Assembly (NCBI RefSeq): GCF_001715295.1
Contig: NZ_MDKB01000002.1
Coordinates: 1,882,313-1,946,312, forward strand
DNA length: 64,000 bases
Source: Streptomyces griseus
GTDB lineage: Bacteria > Actinomycetota > Actinomycetes > Streptomycetales > Streptomycetaceae
Direction of reading: 5' to 3'
Shown piece after piece: positions 45,572 through 54,591 of this stretch (within the stretch, counting starts at the first letter, position 1; each line of letters begins with the position of its first letter). The notes beneath the pieces were generated by a model. It was given only the letters and a program-made list of their open reading frames with translations. It made no database searches and had not been told where the DNA came from. The position numbers and the translations under genes are program-made.

Positions 45572-46420
45572 ATGTCGACCATCCACCCCGACCCCGAAGC
45601 CACCGGTGCGGACTCCCCGCATCTGGACTTCGCGGGTACGACTCCGTACGAGGACTATGTCCAGGCGGATGTCCTGACCCATCTGCAGCACCTGCGCTCC
45701 GAGGATCCCGGAGAGATGGTCTTCCTGGTCACCACCCAGGTCATGGAGCTGTGGTTCACCGTCATCGTCCATGAGTGGGAGACCGCGGCGCACGCCCTGC
45801 GCGAGGACCGCGTCCAGGTGGCGCGCGACGCGCTGAAGCGCTCGCTGCGGGAGCTGGAGGCGCTGAACGCCTCCTGGAAGCCGCTGGCCGGACTCACCCC
45901 CGCGCAGTTCAACTCCTACCGGGGCTCGCTCGGCGAGGGATCCGGATTCCAGTCGGCGATGTACCGGCGGATGGAGTTCCTGCTGGGTGACAAGTCGGCG
46001 TCCATGCTGGTGCCGCACCGGGGCGCGCCCCGTGTCCACGCCGAGCTGGAGAAGGCGCTCCACGAGCCCGGTCTGTACGACGAGACGCTCGCGCTGCTGG
46101 CCCGGCGCGGCCACGCCGTCCCGCAGTCGGTGCTCACCCGCGACCTGTCGCAGAAGTACGAGCCGTCCCCCGAGGTCGAGGCCGTCTGGGCGGAGATCTA
46201 CGCCGCCCCGGACCAGAACGACGAGCTCGTGCGGCTCGGCGAGGTGCTGACCGACGTCGCCGAACTGGTGTGGCGCTGGCGCAACGACCACCTGACCGCC
46301 ACCCGGCGCGCGATGGGTTCCAAGACCGGCACCGGGGGCTCGGCCGGGGTCGCCTGGCTGGAGAAGCGGGCCACCAAGACCGTCTTCCCCGAGCTGTGGA
46401 CGGCGCGCAGCCATGTCTGA
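45572..46420 (+). CDS. kynA: Tryptophan 2,3-dioxygenase
   Basis: 282 aa from the ATG at 45572 (GAGGAGACAG upstream). Heme dioxygenase: TPYEDYVQADVLTHLQHLRS, the ELWFTVIVHEWETA substrate region, FNSYRGSLGEGSGFQSAMYR and WRWRNDHLTATRRAMGSKTG with the proximal heme histidine and the conserved MxGxKxGTGGSxG segment. It oxidises L-tryptophan to N-formylkynurenine. The end overlaps kynU by 8 bases. Streptomyces orthologues feed anthranilate to central or antibiotic metabolism. Confidence 0.96.
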   Translation: MSTIHPDPEATGADSPHLDFAGTTPYEDYVQADVLTHLQHLRSEDPGEMVFLVTTQVMELWFTVIVHEWETAAHALREDRVQVARDALKRSLRELEALNASWKPLAGLTPAQFNSYRGSLGEGSGFQSAMYRRMEFLLGDKSASMLVPHRGAPRVHAELEKALHEPGLYDETLALLARRGHAVPQSVLTRDLSQKYEPSPEVEAVWAEIYAAPDQNDELVRLGEVLTDVAELVWRWRNDHLTATRRAMGSKTGTGGSAGVAWLEKRATKTVFPELWTARSHV

Positions 46421-47609
46421 CCTGGGGGAGCGCGCACAGGCGCTCGACACCGCCGACGAACTCGCCGCGCACCGCGAGCTGTTCGCCCTCGACGACACCG
46501 TGTACCTCGACGGGAACTCGCTGGGCGCGCTGCCCCGCCACGTCCCCGCCCGCCTGCAGGACGTCATCACCCGGGAGTGGGGCGCGCTGCGCATCCGCTC
46601 CTGGGACGAGAGCGGCTGGTGGACGGCGCCCGAGCGGATCGGCGACCGCATCGCCCCGCTGGTCGGCGCGGCCCCCGGCCGGATCGTGGTGGGTGACTCC
46701 ACGAGCGTCAACGTCTTCAAGGCCGTGGTGGCCGCGAGCCGGCTGGCCGGCGACGGACGCGACGAGATCCTCGTCGACGCGACGACGTTCCCCACGGACG
46801 GGTACATCGCCGGGTCGGCGGCGCGGATGACGGGGCACCGCCTCGTCCCGGTCGCCCCCGCCGACGTGCCGGCCGCCGTCGGTCCGCGCACGGCGGCCGT
46901 CCTGCTCAACCACGTCGACTACCGCACGGGCAGGCTCCACGACCTGCCGGGGCTCACGGCCGCCGTGCACGGGGCGGGCGCCCTCGCCGTCTGGGACCTG
47001 TGCCACAGCGCGGGCGCCCTGCCGGTCGGCCTGGACGCGCACGGCGTGGATCTGGCCGTGGGATGCACGTACAAGTACCTCAACGGCGGCCCCGGTTCGC
47101 CCGCCTACCTGTACGTCGCGGAGCGCCACCAGGCGGCCTTCGACTCGCCCCTGCCCGGGTGGACGTCGCACGCCGACCCGTTCGGGATGACCCCCGCGTA
47201 CACGCCCGCGGACGGCTCCGTACGGGGCCGGGTCGGCACTCCGGACATCCTCTCCATGCTGGCGCTGGAGGCGGCGCTGGACGTGTGGGACGGGGTGGGT
47301 GTGGAGGCGGTGCGGGCCAAGTCCCTGGCTCTGACGGACTTCTTCCTGGAGTGCGTCGCCGCGTACGTCCCCGAGGGCCGGGTCGCCTCGGTCACCCCGG
47401 TCGCCCACGCGGAGCGGGGCAGCCAGGTGTCGTTGCGGTGCGAGGACCCGGCCGAGGCGGAGCCGGTGATGCGGGCGCTCATCGGGCGCGGCGTGATCGG
47501 TGACCTGCGGCGCCCGGACATCCTGCGGTTCGGTTTCACCCCGCTGTACGTCGGTTTCGCGGACGCGGAGCGGGCGGCGCGGGTCCTCTCGGAGGTGCTG
47601 ACGGCGTAG
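46413..47609 (+). CDS. kynU: Kynureninase
   Basis: 398 aa, ATG at 46413 overlapping the kynA end by 8 bases. PLP enzyme: VYLDGNSLGALPRHVPA, VVGDSTSVNVFKAVVAA, LLNHVDYRTGRLHDL, WDLCHSAGALPVGLDAHGVD and the lysine in CTYKYLNGGPGSPAYLYV. It hydrolyses kynurenine to anthranilate and alanine. It completes, with kynA and the downstream hydrolase, the tryptophan-to-anthranilate route. Confidence 0.96.
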   Translation: MSDLGERAQALDTADELAAHRELFALDDTVYLDGNSLGALPRHVPARLQDVITREWGALRIRSWDESGWWTAPERIGDRIAPLVGAAPGRIVVGDSTSVNVFKAVVAASRLAGDGRDEILVDATTFPTDGYIAGSAARMTGHRLVPVAPADVPAAVGPRTAAVLLNHVDYRTGRLHDLPGLTAAVHGAGALAVWDLCHSAGALPVGLDAHGVDLAVGCTYKYLNGGPGSPAYLYVAERHQAAFDSPLPGWTSHADPFGMTPAYTPADGSVRGRVGTPDILSMLALEAALDVWDGVGVEAVRAKSLALTDFFLECVAAYVPEGRVASVTPVAHAERGSQVSLRCEDPAEAEPVMRALIGRGVIGDLRRPDILRFGFTPLYVGFADAERAARVLSEVLTA

Positions 47610-47615
47610 CCCCCG

Positions 47616-47650
47616 GGCCGGACGGGGCCGCTCTCCGGTCCCGTCCGGCC
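47616..47650 (+). terminator. Hairpin after kynU
   Basis: GGCCGGACGGG, 13-base loop, CCCGTCCGGCC. It may only attenuate transcription, since the functionally linked hydrolase follows. Confidence 0.6.
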
Positions 47651-47722
47651 GTCGCCCGTCGTACTGGTACCGTCCCCGCAGATCGGTCCAGTTGGGCTTG
47701 TGCGTAGGACGGTTGGAGCAGC

Positions 47723-48601
47723 ATGTCGGATTCTGCCGCGCGTGATCAGGACGCCGCCGAGACCGAGTCGGCGCTCGGGCATCCGGCGGTCGCCCCCGAC
47801 CGGTCGGCTGCCTACGGCGACCATCCCGACCAGGTGATCGACTTCTTCGCGCCGCGCGGCGGCCGGGACGCCGCCCCGCTCGTAGTCGTCCTGCACGGCG
47901 GAGCCTGGCGTGCCCCGTACGACCGGCTCCACGTCTCGCCGTTCGCCGGCTTCCTGGCCCGGCGCGGGTTCGCCGTGGCGAGCGTCGAGTACCGGCGCGG
48001 CGGCGAAGGCGGACCGGGAGGGGGCACGGACGCGCCCGCCGCCGGACGCTGGCCCGAGACCTTCGACGACGTGGCCGCGGCGATGGACGCCCTGCCCGGG
48101 CTGGCGGCCCGTGACCTCCCCCGGGCCGACATACGCAGGACCGTCGTCACCGGTCACTCGGCGGGCGGGCAGCTCGCCCTGTGGGCCGCCGCCCGGCACG
48201 TCCTCCCGGCCGGGTCGCCGTGGCGGCTGCCCGCGCCTCCCCCGCTGCGCGGGGTCGTCGCCCTGGCGCCCATCGCCGACTTCGCGACAGCCGTGGAGCT
48301 GGACGTCTGCTCCGGCGCGGTGCACCAGCTCCTCGGCGGGCCGGACGAGGCGGCGGAGCGCGCCGCGCACACCGATCCGGCCCTGCTGCTGCCGACCGGG
48401 ATCGCGACGGCCGTGGTGCAGGGCAGCCGCGACCTCACCGTGCCCCAGGCGGTCGCGGAGGCGTTCGTGGACGCCGCGGCGAAGGCCGGCGAGATGGTCG
48501 GGCTGACGGTGCTCGACGGCGTCGGCCACTTCCCGCTGATCGACCCCTCGGCGGACGCCTGCGCGGTGGTGGCCGAGGAGATCGCCCAACTGGCCTGGTA
48601 G
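47723..48601 (+). CDS. kynB: Alpha/beta hydrolase, probable N-formylkynurenine formamidase
   Basis: 292 aa, ATG at 47723 after GGAG. VVVLHGGAWRAPYDRL is the oxyanion HGGxW motif, VVTGHSAGGQLALWAA carries the nucleophile serine, and the GVGHFPLIDPS histidine completes the triad. The fold is that of the HGGxW arylformamidases rather than bacterial zinc KynB. Its place beside kynA and kynU argues for cleavage of N-formylkynurenine; Streptomyces coelicolor has the same three-gene set. General esterase activity is the alternative. Confidence 0.8.
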   Translation: MSDSAARDQDAAETESALGHPAVAPDRSAAYGDHPDQVIDFFAPRGGRDAAPLVVVLHGGAWRAPYDRLHVSPFAGFLARRGFAVASVEYRRGGEGGPGGGTDAPAAGRWPETFDDVAAAMDALPGLAARDLPRADIRRTVVTGHSAGGQLALWAAARHVLPAGSPWRLPAPPPLRGVVALAPIADFATAVELDVCSGAVHQLLGGPDEAAERAAHTDPALLLPTGIATAVVQGSRDLTVPQAVAEAFVDAAAKAGEMVGLTVLDGVGHFPLIDPSADACAVVAEEIAQLAW

Positions 48602-48662
48602 TACTTGCGACGGACGGCGCGGGATCCGTATCACTGCTGACGACCGGCGCGCCGTGCTCCCC

Positions 48663-48668
48663 TACCGT
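48663..48668 (+). promoter_or_regulatory. -10 box of the histidine kinase gene
   Basis: TACCGT ends 8 bases before the GTG at 48676, so the message is probably leaderless. Confidence 0.45.
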
Positions 48669-48675
48669 GAGGAGC

Positions 48676-49989
48676 GTGACCGAGACGAAGACCAGAAGCC
48701 CGGAGTACCGGCTGGCCGCAGGCGCGATAGGCGACCTGCGGCAGGACCTCTTCCACCCTGTGCTCGACTACCGTCCGATGGGTCCCCTGGGCACGGACGG
48801 GCCGGTGATCCGCCGGCTGCCGCAGCCGCTCCGCAGGCGGGTCGTCTGGTTCCCGCACGCGGTGGTGGCCGCGGTGGCGGGGATCACGCTGCTCGCAGGC
48901 GTCTTCGACGCGAACACCTACGCGCCGTTCGGGATCACGACCGTCCTCAGCGCCTTCCTGCCCGCCGTCACGCTGCTCATGACCCTGGTCCGTCCCGTCC
49001 TCGCGTTCTGGGTGTCGATCGCGTGCACCCCGCTGGTGGCTGTGGCGGGCAACGGGGAGTGGCCCTGGGCGCCCGCCCCGTTCGTGTGCCATCTGGCCGT
49101 GCTGACCGTCGTCGCGGCGAGGACCCGGCCACGTACCGCCGCCTGGATGTGGGTCATCACCCTGCTCGTCGGGAGTTTCCTGGGCGAGTTCGGCCCCGGC
49201 TTCTCCAACACCGCGCCCATGGCCGTGACCTCCGCCTTCGCCCTGCTCGTCGTCACCATGATCCAGGTCCGCCGCGAGGCGCAGCGCGAGGTGACCGTGC
49301 AGCGCACCGTCACCGCCGTCGAGCGGGACCGGCGCACGCTCCTGGAGGAGCGCACCACCATCGCCCGCGAACTGCACGACGTCGTCGCCCACCACATGTC
49401 GGTCGTCGCGATCCAGGCCGAGGCCGCCCCGTACCGGGTGGAGAACCCGCCGCCCGAGCTGGAGCAGGCCTTCGTCACGATCCGGGAGAACGCCGTCGCC
49501 GCGCTCACCGAACTGCGCCGCGTCCTCGGTGTCGTACGGGCGGAGGACTACGAGGCGCCGGACGCCCCGCAGCCCACCCTCGCCGAGATCGACCGGCTGC
49601 TGGACAACGTCCGGGAGACGGGCCTGGATACGGAGAAGACGGTCACGGGCGCGGTACGCGCATACCCGCAGGGCGTCGAGCTGTCGGCGTACCGGATCGT
49701 CCAGGAGGCCCTCAGCAACACGCTCCGGCACGCCCCGGGCGCCACCGCCGGGGTGGAGATCGGCCATGTGCTCGGCGGGCTGGCGCTGCGCGTCGTGAAC
49801 GGCCCCGCCAGGGGGCTGGTCAAGCCCTCGCCGGGGGCCGGTCACGGGATCACGGGGATGCGGGAGCGGGTCGCGATGCTGAACGGGCAGATGACGGCCG
49901 GGCCGACGGAGGACGGCGGGTACGAGGTCACCGTGTTCCTGCCCGTACCGGCTGCCGAGGTCACCGCGGAGAAGGGCGGAACGGCGTGA
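48676..49989 (+). CDS. Sensor histidine kinase (NarL-type partner)
   Basis: 437 aa from the GTG at 48676. About five membrane helices (residues 55-205) with hardly any extracellular loop are followed by a coiled linker and a HisKA_3 domain, ERTTIARELHDVVAHHMSVV with phospho-acceptor H234. An HATPase_c domain with a degenerate N-box and GHGITGMRERVAML G-box ends the protein. It phosphorylates the regulator encoded by the next gene (GTGA overlap). The membrane-embedded sensor suggests detection of a membrane or cell-envelope state. Confidence 0.92.
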   Translation: MTETKTRSPEYRLAAGAIGDLRQDLFHPVLDYRPMGPLGTDGPVIRRLPQPLRRRVVWFPHAVVAAVAGITLLAGVFDANTYAPFGITTVLSAFLPAVTLLMTLVRPVLAFWVSIACTPLVAVAGNGEWPWAPAPFVCHLAVLTVVAARTRPRTAAWMWVITLLVGSFLGEFGPGFSNTAPMAVTSAFALLVVTMIQVRREAQREVTVQRTVTAVERDRRTLLEERTTIARELHDVVAHHMSVVAIQAEAAPYRVENPPPELEQAFVTIRENAVAALTELRRVLGVVRAEDYEAPDAPQPTLAEIDRLLDNVRETGLDTEKTVTGAVRAYPQGVELSAYRIVQEALSNTLRHAPGATAGVEIGHVLGGLALRVVNGPARGLVKPSPGAGHGITGMRERVAMLNGQMTAGPTEDGGYEVTVFLPVPAAEVTAEKGGTA

Positions 49990-50651
49990 GCGACCCCATC
50001 CGCGTCCTCGTCGTCGACGACCAGATGATGGTCCGCGAGGGCTTCTCCGTCCTGCTCAACGCGATGCCCGGCATCGAGGTCGTCGGCGAGGCCGTCGACG
50101 GCCGGCAGGCCGTCTCGCAGGTCGCGGCGCTCCGCCCCGACGTGGTGCTCATGGACATCCGCATGCCGGAACTCAACGGCATCGAGGCGACCCGCGAGAT
50201 CGTCGCCGCGGACGCGGACGCCAAGGTGCTCGTCCTGACGACGTTCGACCTGGACGAGTACGTCTACCAGGCACTGCGGGCGGGAGCGTCCGGCTTCCTC
50301 CTGAAGGACGCCTCCGCGCGGCAGCTCGCCGACGGCGTACGGGTCGTGGCCTCCGGCGAGGCACTGCTCGCGCCGACCGTGACCCGGCGCCTGATCACGG
50401 AGTTCTCCAAGCTCGCCGGTGCGCCCCGGTCGCCCGCCATGGCCCGGATCGGCGACCTCACCGAGCGGGAGACCGAGGTCCTCGTACTGATCGCCCAGGG
50501 ACTGTCGAACCTGGAGATCGCCTCGCACCTGGTGGTCGCCGAGTCGACGATCAAGACGCATGTCAGCCGCATCCTGGTGAAACTCGGCCTGCGCGACCGT
50601 ACGCAGGCGGCCGTGTTCGCGTACGAGGCGCGGCTGGTCACTCCCGGCTAG
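49986..50651 (+). CDS. NarL/FixJ-family response regulator
   Basis: 221 aa, GTG at 49986 overlapping the kinase stop. The receiver domain has DD near residue 12 (VLVVDDQMMVREGF), phospho-acceptor D57 (VLMDIRMPELNG), T and K sites (VLTTFD, FLLKDAS). The LuxR-type HTH is LTERETEVLVLIAQGLSNLE followed by STIKTHVSRILVKLGLRDRT. It should activate transcription of unidentified targets; none of the adjacent genes is an obvious one. Confidence 0.95.
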   Translation: MSDPIRVLVVDDQMMVREGFSVLLNAMPGIEVVGEAVDGRQAVSQVAALRPDVVLMDIRMPELNGIEATREIVAADADAKVLVLTTFDLDEYVYQALRAGASGFLLKDASARQLADGVRVVASGEALLAPTVTRRLITEFSKLAGAPRSPAMARIGDLTERETEVLVLIAQGLSNLEIASHLVVAESTIKTHVSRILVKLGLRDRTQAAVFAYEARLVTPG

Positions 50652-50871
50652 CGTGACGCCGGGGTGAGGCCCGGACGAGCAGGACCGTGACCGCTCCGAG
50701 GACCGCAGACCCGCGGCCGCCGTAGCCTGCCGCCTCGCCTCGCTCCATGTGTCCCGGGACGCGCCCGGGCACGGGGCGGTTCCCTACGGACCCTCGGTCG
50801 CCCCGACCGGACCCGCTGTGGAACCTCGGCGGACCCCTCCCCGTGCCTGGGTGCCGCCCCGCCGCGCGCCC
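50652..50871. other. Intergenic gap between convergent genes
   Basis: 220 bases between the response regulator and the diacylglycerol-kinase-like gene. I see no clear terminator stem and no gene. Confidence 0.4.
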
Positions 50872-51720
50872 TCAGCCTTCGGGTGGGTCCGCCGGGAGTA
50901 TCAGCCCCCATGCCCCCGCCCGCACCGTCCAGGTGCGGGTGCGGACCGGGCCCGCGGCCTGTATGTCCGCGCGGTAGCGGAAATCCGGGCCCGAGACCGT
51001 GACGGCCTTGGCCTCCGCCGTGACGGTCTCGCCGGTGGCCGTGTGGACCACCACGTCCACCAGGCCGCCGTCGCCCCGCGTGGTCACCGACACCCCGTCG
51101 ACCGGCCGGTCCAGGTCGTTCAGCAGGGCGCCGTCCGCCTCGACCCGGAGCCGGTGGGCCCGGGGAGCAGCCGACGCGGAGGCCGGGGCCGGGCGTACCA
51201 GGGCGGCCACCAGCGTGCGGCAGGTGTCCCAGACCGTGGAGGGCGCCGCCCCGCCCCCGGCCGGCCCGCCGGCCGGGATGCGGAGATCCCCCAGGACCAC
51301 CCCGTCGCTGTCGTCGACCAGCAGGTCCAGCCGGCGCGCGACGCCGTCGAGCGCCGTGCGCGCCGCCGCGACCGCGCCCCTGGGCACGCCGAGCGCGTGG
51401 GCGAGTTCCAGGGTCTGCGCCGTGCCGACCGGGACCAGGGAGAGCGTGCTGTCCGTGAGCTCCCGCTCCCGGTGCAGCTGGGTCACCGCCCGCAGCAGCG
51501 CATGGTCGTCGCCCACGACCACCGGACGCCTCCCGCCCCGCCTCGACAGGGCCCGGGCGAACTCCTCCGGGCCGTCGGGCAGGCAGATCTTCGCGTGGGA
51601 ACCGGCGCTCAGCACGTCCTTCGCGATGCGGACGGACTCGCCGTCGGAGCGCCTGGCGAGGGGGTCGATGAGTACGAGTAGCTGGTGGTCGCCGTCGCCG
51701 GGGGGCTCTGCAGCCGACAC
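50872..51720 (-). CDS. Diacylglycerol-kinase-family protein
   Basis: 282 aa from the GTG at 51720 (GAGGAAGGA upstream). The DAGKc fold appears as LLVLIDPLARRSDG, RRPVVVGDDHALLRAVTQLH and TLSLVPVGTAQTLELAHALG, where the family usually has GGDGT and PxGTxNDxAxxLG. The GGDGT-equivalent is VGDDH, and the Asn-Asp after GT is QT, so the nucleotide site is degenerate. It may be a regulatory or inactive member, or act on an unusual lipid. Divergent from purA. Confidence 0.75.
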   Translation of the reverse strand: MSAAEPPGDGDHQLLVLIDPLARRSDGESVRIAKDVLSAGSHAKICLPDGPEEFARALSRRGGRRPVVVGDDHALLRAVTQLHRERELTDSTLSLVPVGTAQTLELAHALGVPRGAVAAARTALDGVARRLDLLVDDSDGVVLGDLRIPAGGPAGGGAAPSTVWDTCRTLVAALVRPAPASASAAPRAHRLRVEADGALLNDLDRPVDGVSVTTRGDGGLVDVVVHTATGETVTAEAKAVTVSGPDFRYRADIQAAGPVRTRTWTVRAGAWGLILPADPPEG

Positions 51721-51754
51721 CTCGGTCCTTCCTCGGGTAGCATCTTGGTGCAAG

Positions 51755-51782
51755 AGCCCCTTGCGCTATTGCGCCAGGGGCT
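51755..51782. promoter_or_regulatory. Hairpin in the purA upstream region
   Basis: AGCCCCT-T-GCGC, TATT loop, GCGC-C-AGGGGCT, followed by TCGTCTAT. It lies between divergent genes, where no coding terminator is expected. It could be an attenuator in a long purA leader or the terminator of a small RNA. Confidence 0.45.
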
Positions 51783-51906
51783 TCGTCTATTCCGGGGCAC
51801 CCGGTTCGACGGCTCAGGCTGTGCCGTACATCGTCGTGCGGCAGGTACGACCTTTACGTACGCCCCCTGACCTTGGACATGCCCCGCCCGGAAGGGGTGT
51901 ACGCCT

Positions 51907-53190
51907 GTGCCCGCACTTGTGCTGCTCGGTGCTCAGTGGGGTGACGAGGGCAAGGGGAAGGCCACCGACCTCCTCGGTGGATCCGTCGACTATGTGGTGC
52001 GTTACCAGGGCGGCAACAATGCCGGCCACACGGTGGTCGTTGGCGACCAGAAGTACGCACTGCATCTCCTCCCCTCCGGAATCCTGTCACCGGGATGTAC
52101 CCCGGTCATCGGTAACGGTGTCGTGGTCGACCCGGCGGTCCTGCTCTCCGAGCTGAGCGGTCTGAACGAGCGAGGCGTCGACACGTCCAAGCTCCTGATC
52201 AGCGGCAACGCTCATTTGATCACTCCGTACAACGTCACCGTCGACAAGGTGACGGAACGCTTCCTCGGGAAGCGCAAGATCGGTACGACCGGGCGCGGCA
52301 TCGGCCCGACGTACGCCGACAAGATCAACCGGGTCGGCATCCGCGTCCAGGACCTCTACGACGAGTCGATCCTCACCCAGAAGGTCGAGGCGGCGCTGGA
52401 GCAGAAGAACCAGCTCCTGGCCAAGGTCTTCAACCGGCGCGCGATCGAGTCGGAGAAGATCGTCGAGGAGATGCTCCAGTACGCGGAGCAGATCAGGCCC
52501 TACGTCGCCGACACGACGCTGATCCTCAACAACGCCATCGACGAGGGGAAGGTCGTCCTCTTCGAGGGCGGCCAGGGGACCCTCCTGGACGTCGACCACG
52601 GTACGTATCCCTTCGTCACCTCGTCGAACCCGACGGCGGGCGGTGCCTGCACCGGGTCCGGCGTCGGCCCGACGAAGATCAGCCGGGTCATCGGCATCCT
52701 CAAGGCCTACACCACGCGCGTCGGTGCCGGACCCTTCCCGACCGAACTTCTCGACGAGGACGGTGAGGCGCTGCGCCGCATCGGGGGCGAGCGCGGTGTC
52801 ACCACCGGGCGTGACCGCCGCTGCGGCTGGTTCGACGCCCCGATCGCGCGGTACGCGACCCGGGTCAACGGCCTCACGGACTTCTTCCTCACGAAGCTGG
52901 ACGTGCTGACCGGCTGGGAGCAGATCCCGGTGTGCGTGGCGTACGAGATCGACGGCAAGCGGGTCGAGGAACTTCCGTACAGCCAGACCGACTTCCACCA
53001 CGCGAAGCCGATCTACGAGATGCTGCCGGGCTGGTCCGAGGACATCACCAAGGCCAAGACCTTCGGCGACCTGCCGAAGAACGCGCAGGCGTACGTGAAG
53101 GCGCTGGAGGAGATGTCCGGCGCCCCGATCTCCGCGATCGGCGTCGGCCCCGGCCGCACCGAGACGATCGAGATCAACTCCTTCCTGTAG
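51907..53190 (+). CDS. purA: Adenylosuccinate synthetase
   Basis: 427 aa, GTG start. The N-terminal [20 protein letters not shown] is the GTP/IMP-binding signature; [31 protein letters not shown] (second signature) and [20 protein letters not shown] are all present. It joins IMP and aspartate with GTP in AMP synthesis. Monocistronic, with a 21-bp terminator stem. Confidence 0.98.
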   Translation: MPALVLLGAQWGDEGKGKATDLLGGSVDYVVRYQGGNNAGHTVVVGDQKYALHLLPSGILSPGCTPVIGNGVVVDPAVLLSELSGLNERGVDTSKLLISGNAHLITPYNVTVDKVTERFLGKRKIGTTGRGIGPTYADKINRVGIRVQDLYDESILTQKVEAALEQKNQLLAKVFNRRAIESEKIVEEMLQYAEQIRPYVADTTLILNNAIDEGKVVLFEGGQGTLLDVDHGTYPFVTSSNPTAGGACTGSGVGPTKISRVIGILKAYTTRVGAGPFPTELLDEDGEALRRIGGERGVTTGRDRRCGWFDAPIARYATRVNGLTDFFLTKLDVLTGWEQIPVCVAYEIDGKRVEELPYSQTDFHHAKPIYEMLPGWSEDITKAKTFGDLPKNAQAYVKALEEMSGAPISAIGVGPGRTETIEINSFL

Positions 53191-53198
53191 GGGAGCGC

Positions 53199-53245
53199 GT
53201 GAGGGCCTCCGCCGGACGTTCCCCACGTCCGGCGGAGGCCCTCAC
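53199..53245. terminator. Terminator of purA
   Basis: Perfect 21-bp stem (53199-53219 with 53225-53245), 5-base loop. Confidence 0.93.
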
Positions 53246-53345
53246 CCGTGTGCGGGGCCCGTCGGTCCGCGCGCCGGAAGCCGTTTCCTCACCGTGCGGG
53301 GTGTGCCCGCCCGGTGCCCGGCACGTTCGGCTCAGGGAAAGGCCA

Positions 53346-53365
53346 GTCAAGGTCTAGACCTTGAC
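53346..53365. promoter_or_regulatory. Palindromic operator of the chitinase gene (dre-like)
   Basis: GTCAAGGTCTAGACCTTGAC is a perfect 20-bp dyad overlapping a TTGACA -35 (53361-53366). Its centre GGTCTAGACC equals the core of the TGGTCTAGACCA elements known at Streptomyces chitinase promoters and bound by DasR. The gene is therefore probably induced by chitin or GlcNAc. Confidence 0.75.
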
Positions 53366-53450
53366 AGGTTCAGACCAGCGGCGGTTGAGTGGCCGTACCC
53401 CCCATGGCGGCGCTCGCCCCTCGGCGGCGCCGCGCCGAAGGAGTGATCAC

Positions 53451-54344
53451 GTGTTCAGACGTGTCATGAGCATGCTTATTGCGATGGCCGCAGCCGTCGC
53501 CACCCTCGTCCTTCTCCCCGCGGCATCGGCCTCGGCGGCCACCTGCGCTCCCGCCTGGAACTCCTCGTCCGTGTACTGGGGCGGCGGCACCGCCTCGTAC
53601 AACGGGCACAACTGGTCCGCGAAGTGGTGGACGCAGAACGAGAAGCCGGGCACGGCCGACGTCTGGGCCGACCAGGGGACCTGCGGTACGGGCGGCGGGA
53701 CGGACCCGGGCCAGCCGGATCCCTCGGGATTCGTCGTCAGCGAGGCCCAGTTCAACCAGATGTTCCCGAGCCGGAACTCCTTCTACACCTACAGCGGCCT
53801 GACCGCGGCCCTGAGCGCCTACCCGGGCTTCGCGACGACCGGCAGTGACACGGTCAAGAAGCAGGAGGCCGCGGCGTTCCTCGCCAACGTCAGCCACGAG
53901 ACCGGTGGCCTGGTCCACATCGTGGAGCAGAACACCGCCAACTACCCGCACTACTGCGACAGCGGCCAGCCCTACGGCTGCCCCGCCGGGCAGGCCGCCT
54001 ACTACGGCCGCGGCCCGATCCAGCTCAGCTGGAACTTCAACTACAAGGCCGCCGGTGACGCGCTCGGCATCGACCTGCTGGGCAACCCCTGGCAGGTGGA
54101 GCAGAACGCCTCCGTCGCCTGGAAGACCGGCCTCTGGTACTGGAACACGCAGAACGGCCCCGGCACCATGACGGCCCACAACGCCATGGTCAACGGTGCC
54201 GGCTTCGGTGAGACGATCCGCTCCATCAACGGCTCCCTGGAGTGCAACGGCGGGAACCCCGCCCAGGTCCAGAGCCGGATCGACAAGTACCGGGCGTTCG
54301 TCCAGATCCTCGGCACCACACCCGGCTCCAACCTGAGCTGCTGA
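53451..54344 (+). CDS. Secreted family-19 chitinase with CBM5/12
   Basis: 297 aa from the GTG at 53451 (GAAGGAG upstream). A signal peptide (FRRVMSMLIAMAAAVATLVL ... ASA) is followed by an aromatic-rich chitin-binding domain (CAPAWNSSSVYWGGGTASYN, NWSAKWWTQNEKP), a Gly/Pro linker and the GH19 catalytic domain. The catalytic acid is E150 (SHETGG) and the base E159 (VEQN); YYGRGPIQLSWNFNY is the family signature. It hydrolyses extracellular chitin and has the same domain order as the Streptomyces antifungal chitinases of the ChiC/ChiF/ChiG type. Confidence 0.95.
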   Translation: MFRRVMSMLIAMAAAVATLVLLPAASASAATCAPAWNSSSVYWGGGTASYNGHNWSAKWWTQNEKPGTADVWADQGTCGTGGGTDPGQPDPSGFVVSEAQFNQMFPSRNSFYTYSGLTAALSAYPGFATTGSDTVKKQEAAAFLANVSHETGGLVHIVEQNTANYPHYCDSGQPYGCPAGQAAYYGRGPIQLSWNFNYKAAGDALGIDLLGNPWQVEQNASVAWKTGLWYWNTQNGPGTMTAHNAMVNGAGFGETIRSINGSLECNGGNPAQVQSRIDKYRAFVQILGTTPGSNLSC

Positions 54345-54348
54345 GCGA

Positions 54349-54389
54349 GCCGCCACCGCACCGCCCGGGACGGGGGGTGCGGTGGCGGC
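54349..54389. terminator. Terminator of the chitinase gene
   Basis: Perfect 14-bp stem GCCGCCACCGCACC with a 13-base loop, between convergent chitinase and kinase genes. The other 200 bases of the gap show nothing further. Confidence 0.85.
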
Positions 54390-54591
54390 CGGGTACACCC
54401 CCTGCCCCGTTCCGGCCCCGCACGGGCCGGAAGTCCGCACCCGGGCCGGGGCCGACGTCGGAGCGGAGCGGGACTGGCGGACATCGGCGGGTGCCGGTGA
54501 GCCGGCGGATTTCGTGTCCTTCCCGGCCGGGAGCCCCCGGCGCCCCGAAGCCGGGACCCCCGACGGACGGCGGGGGACGCGGAGTCGTGGG

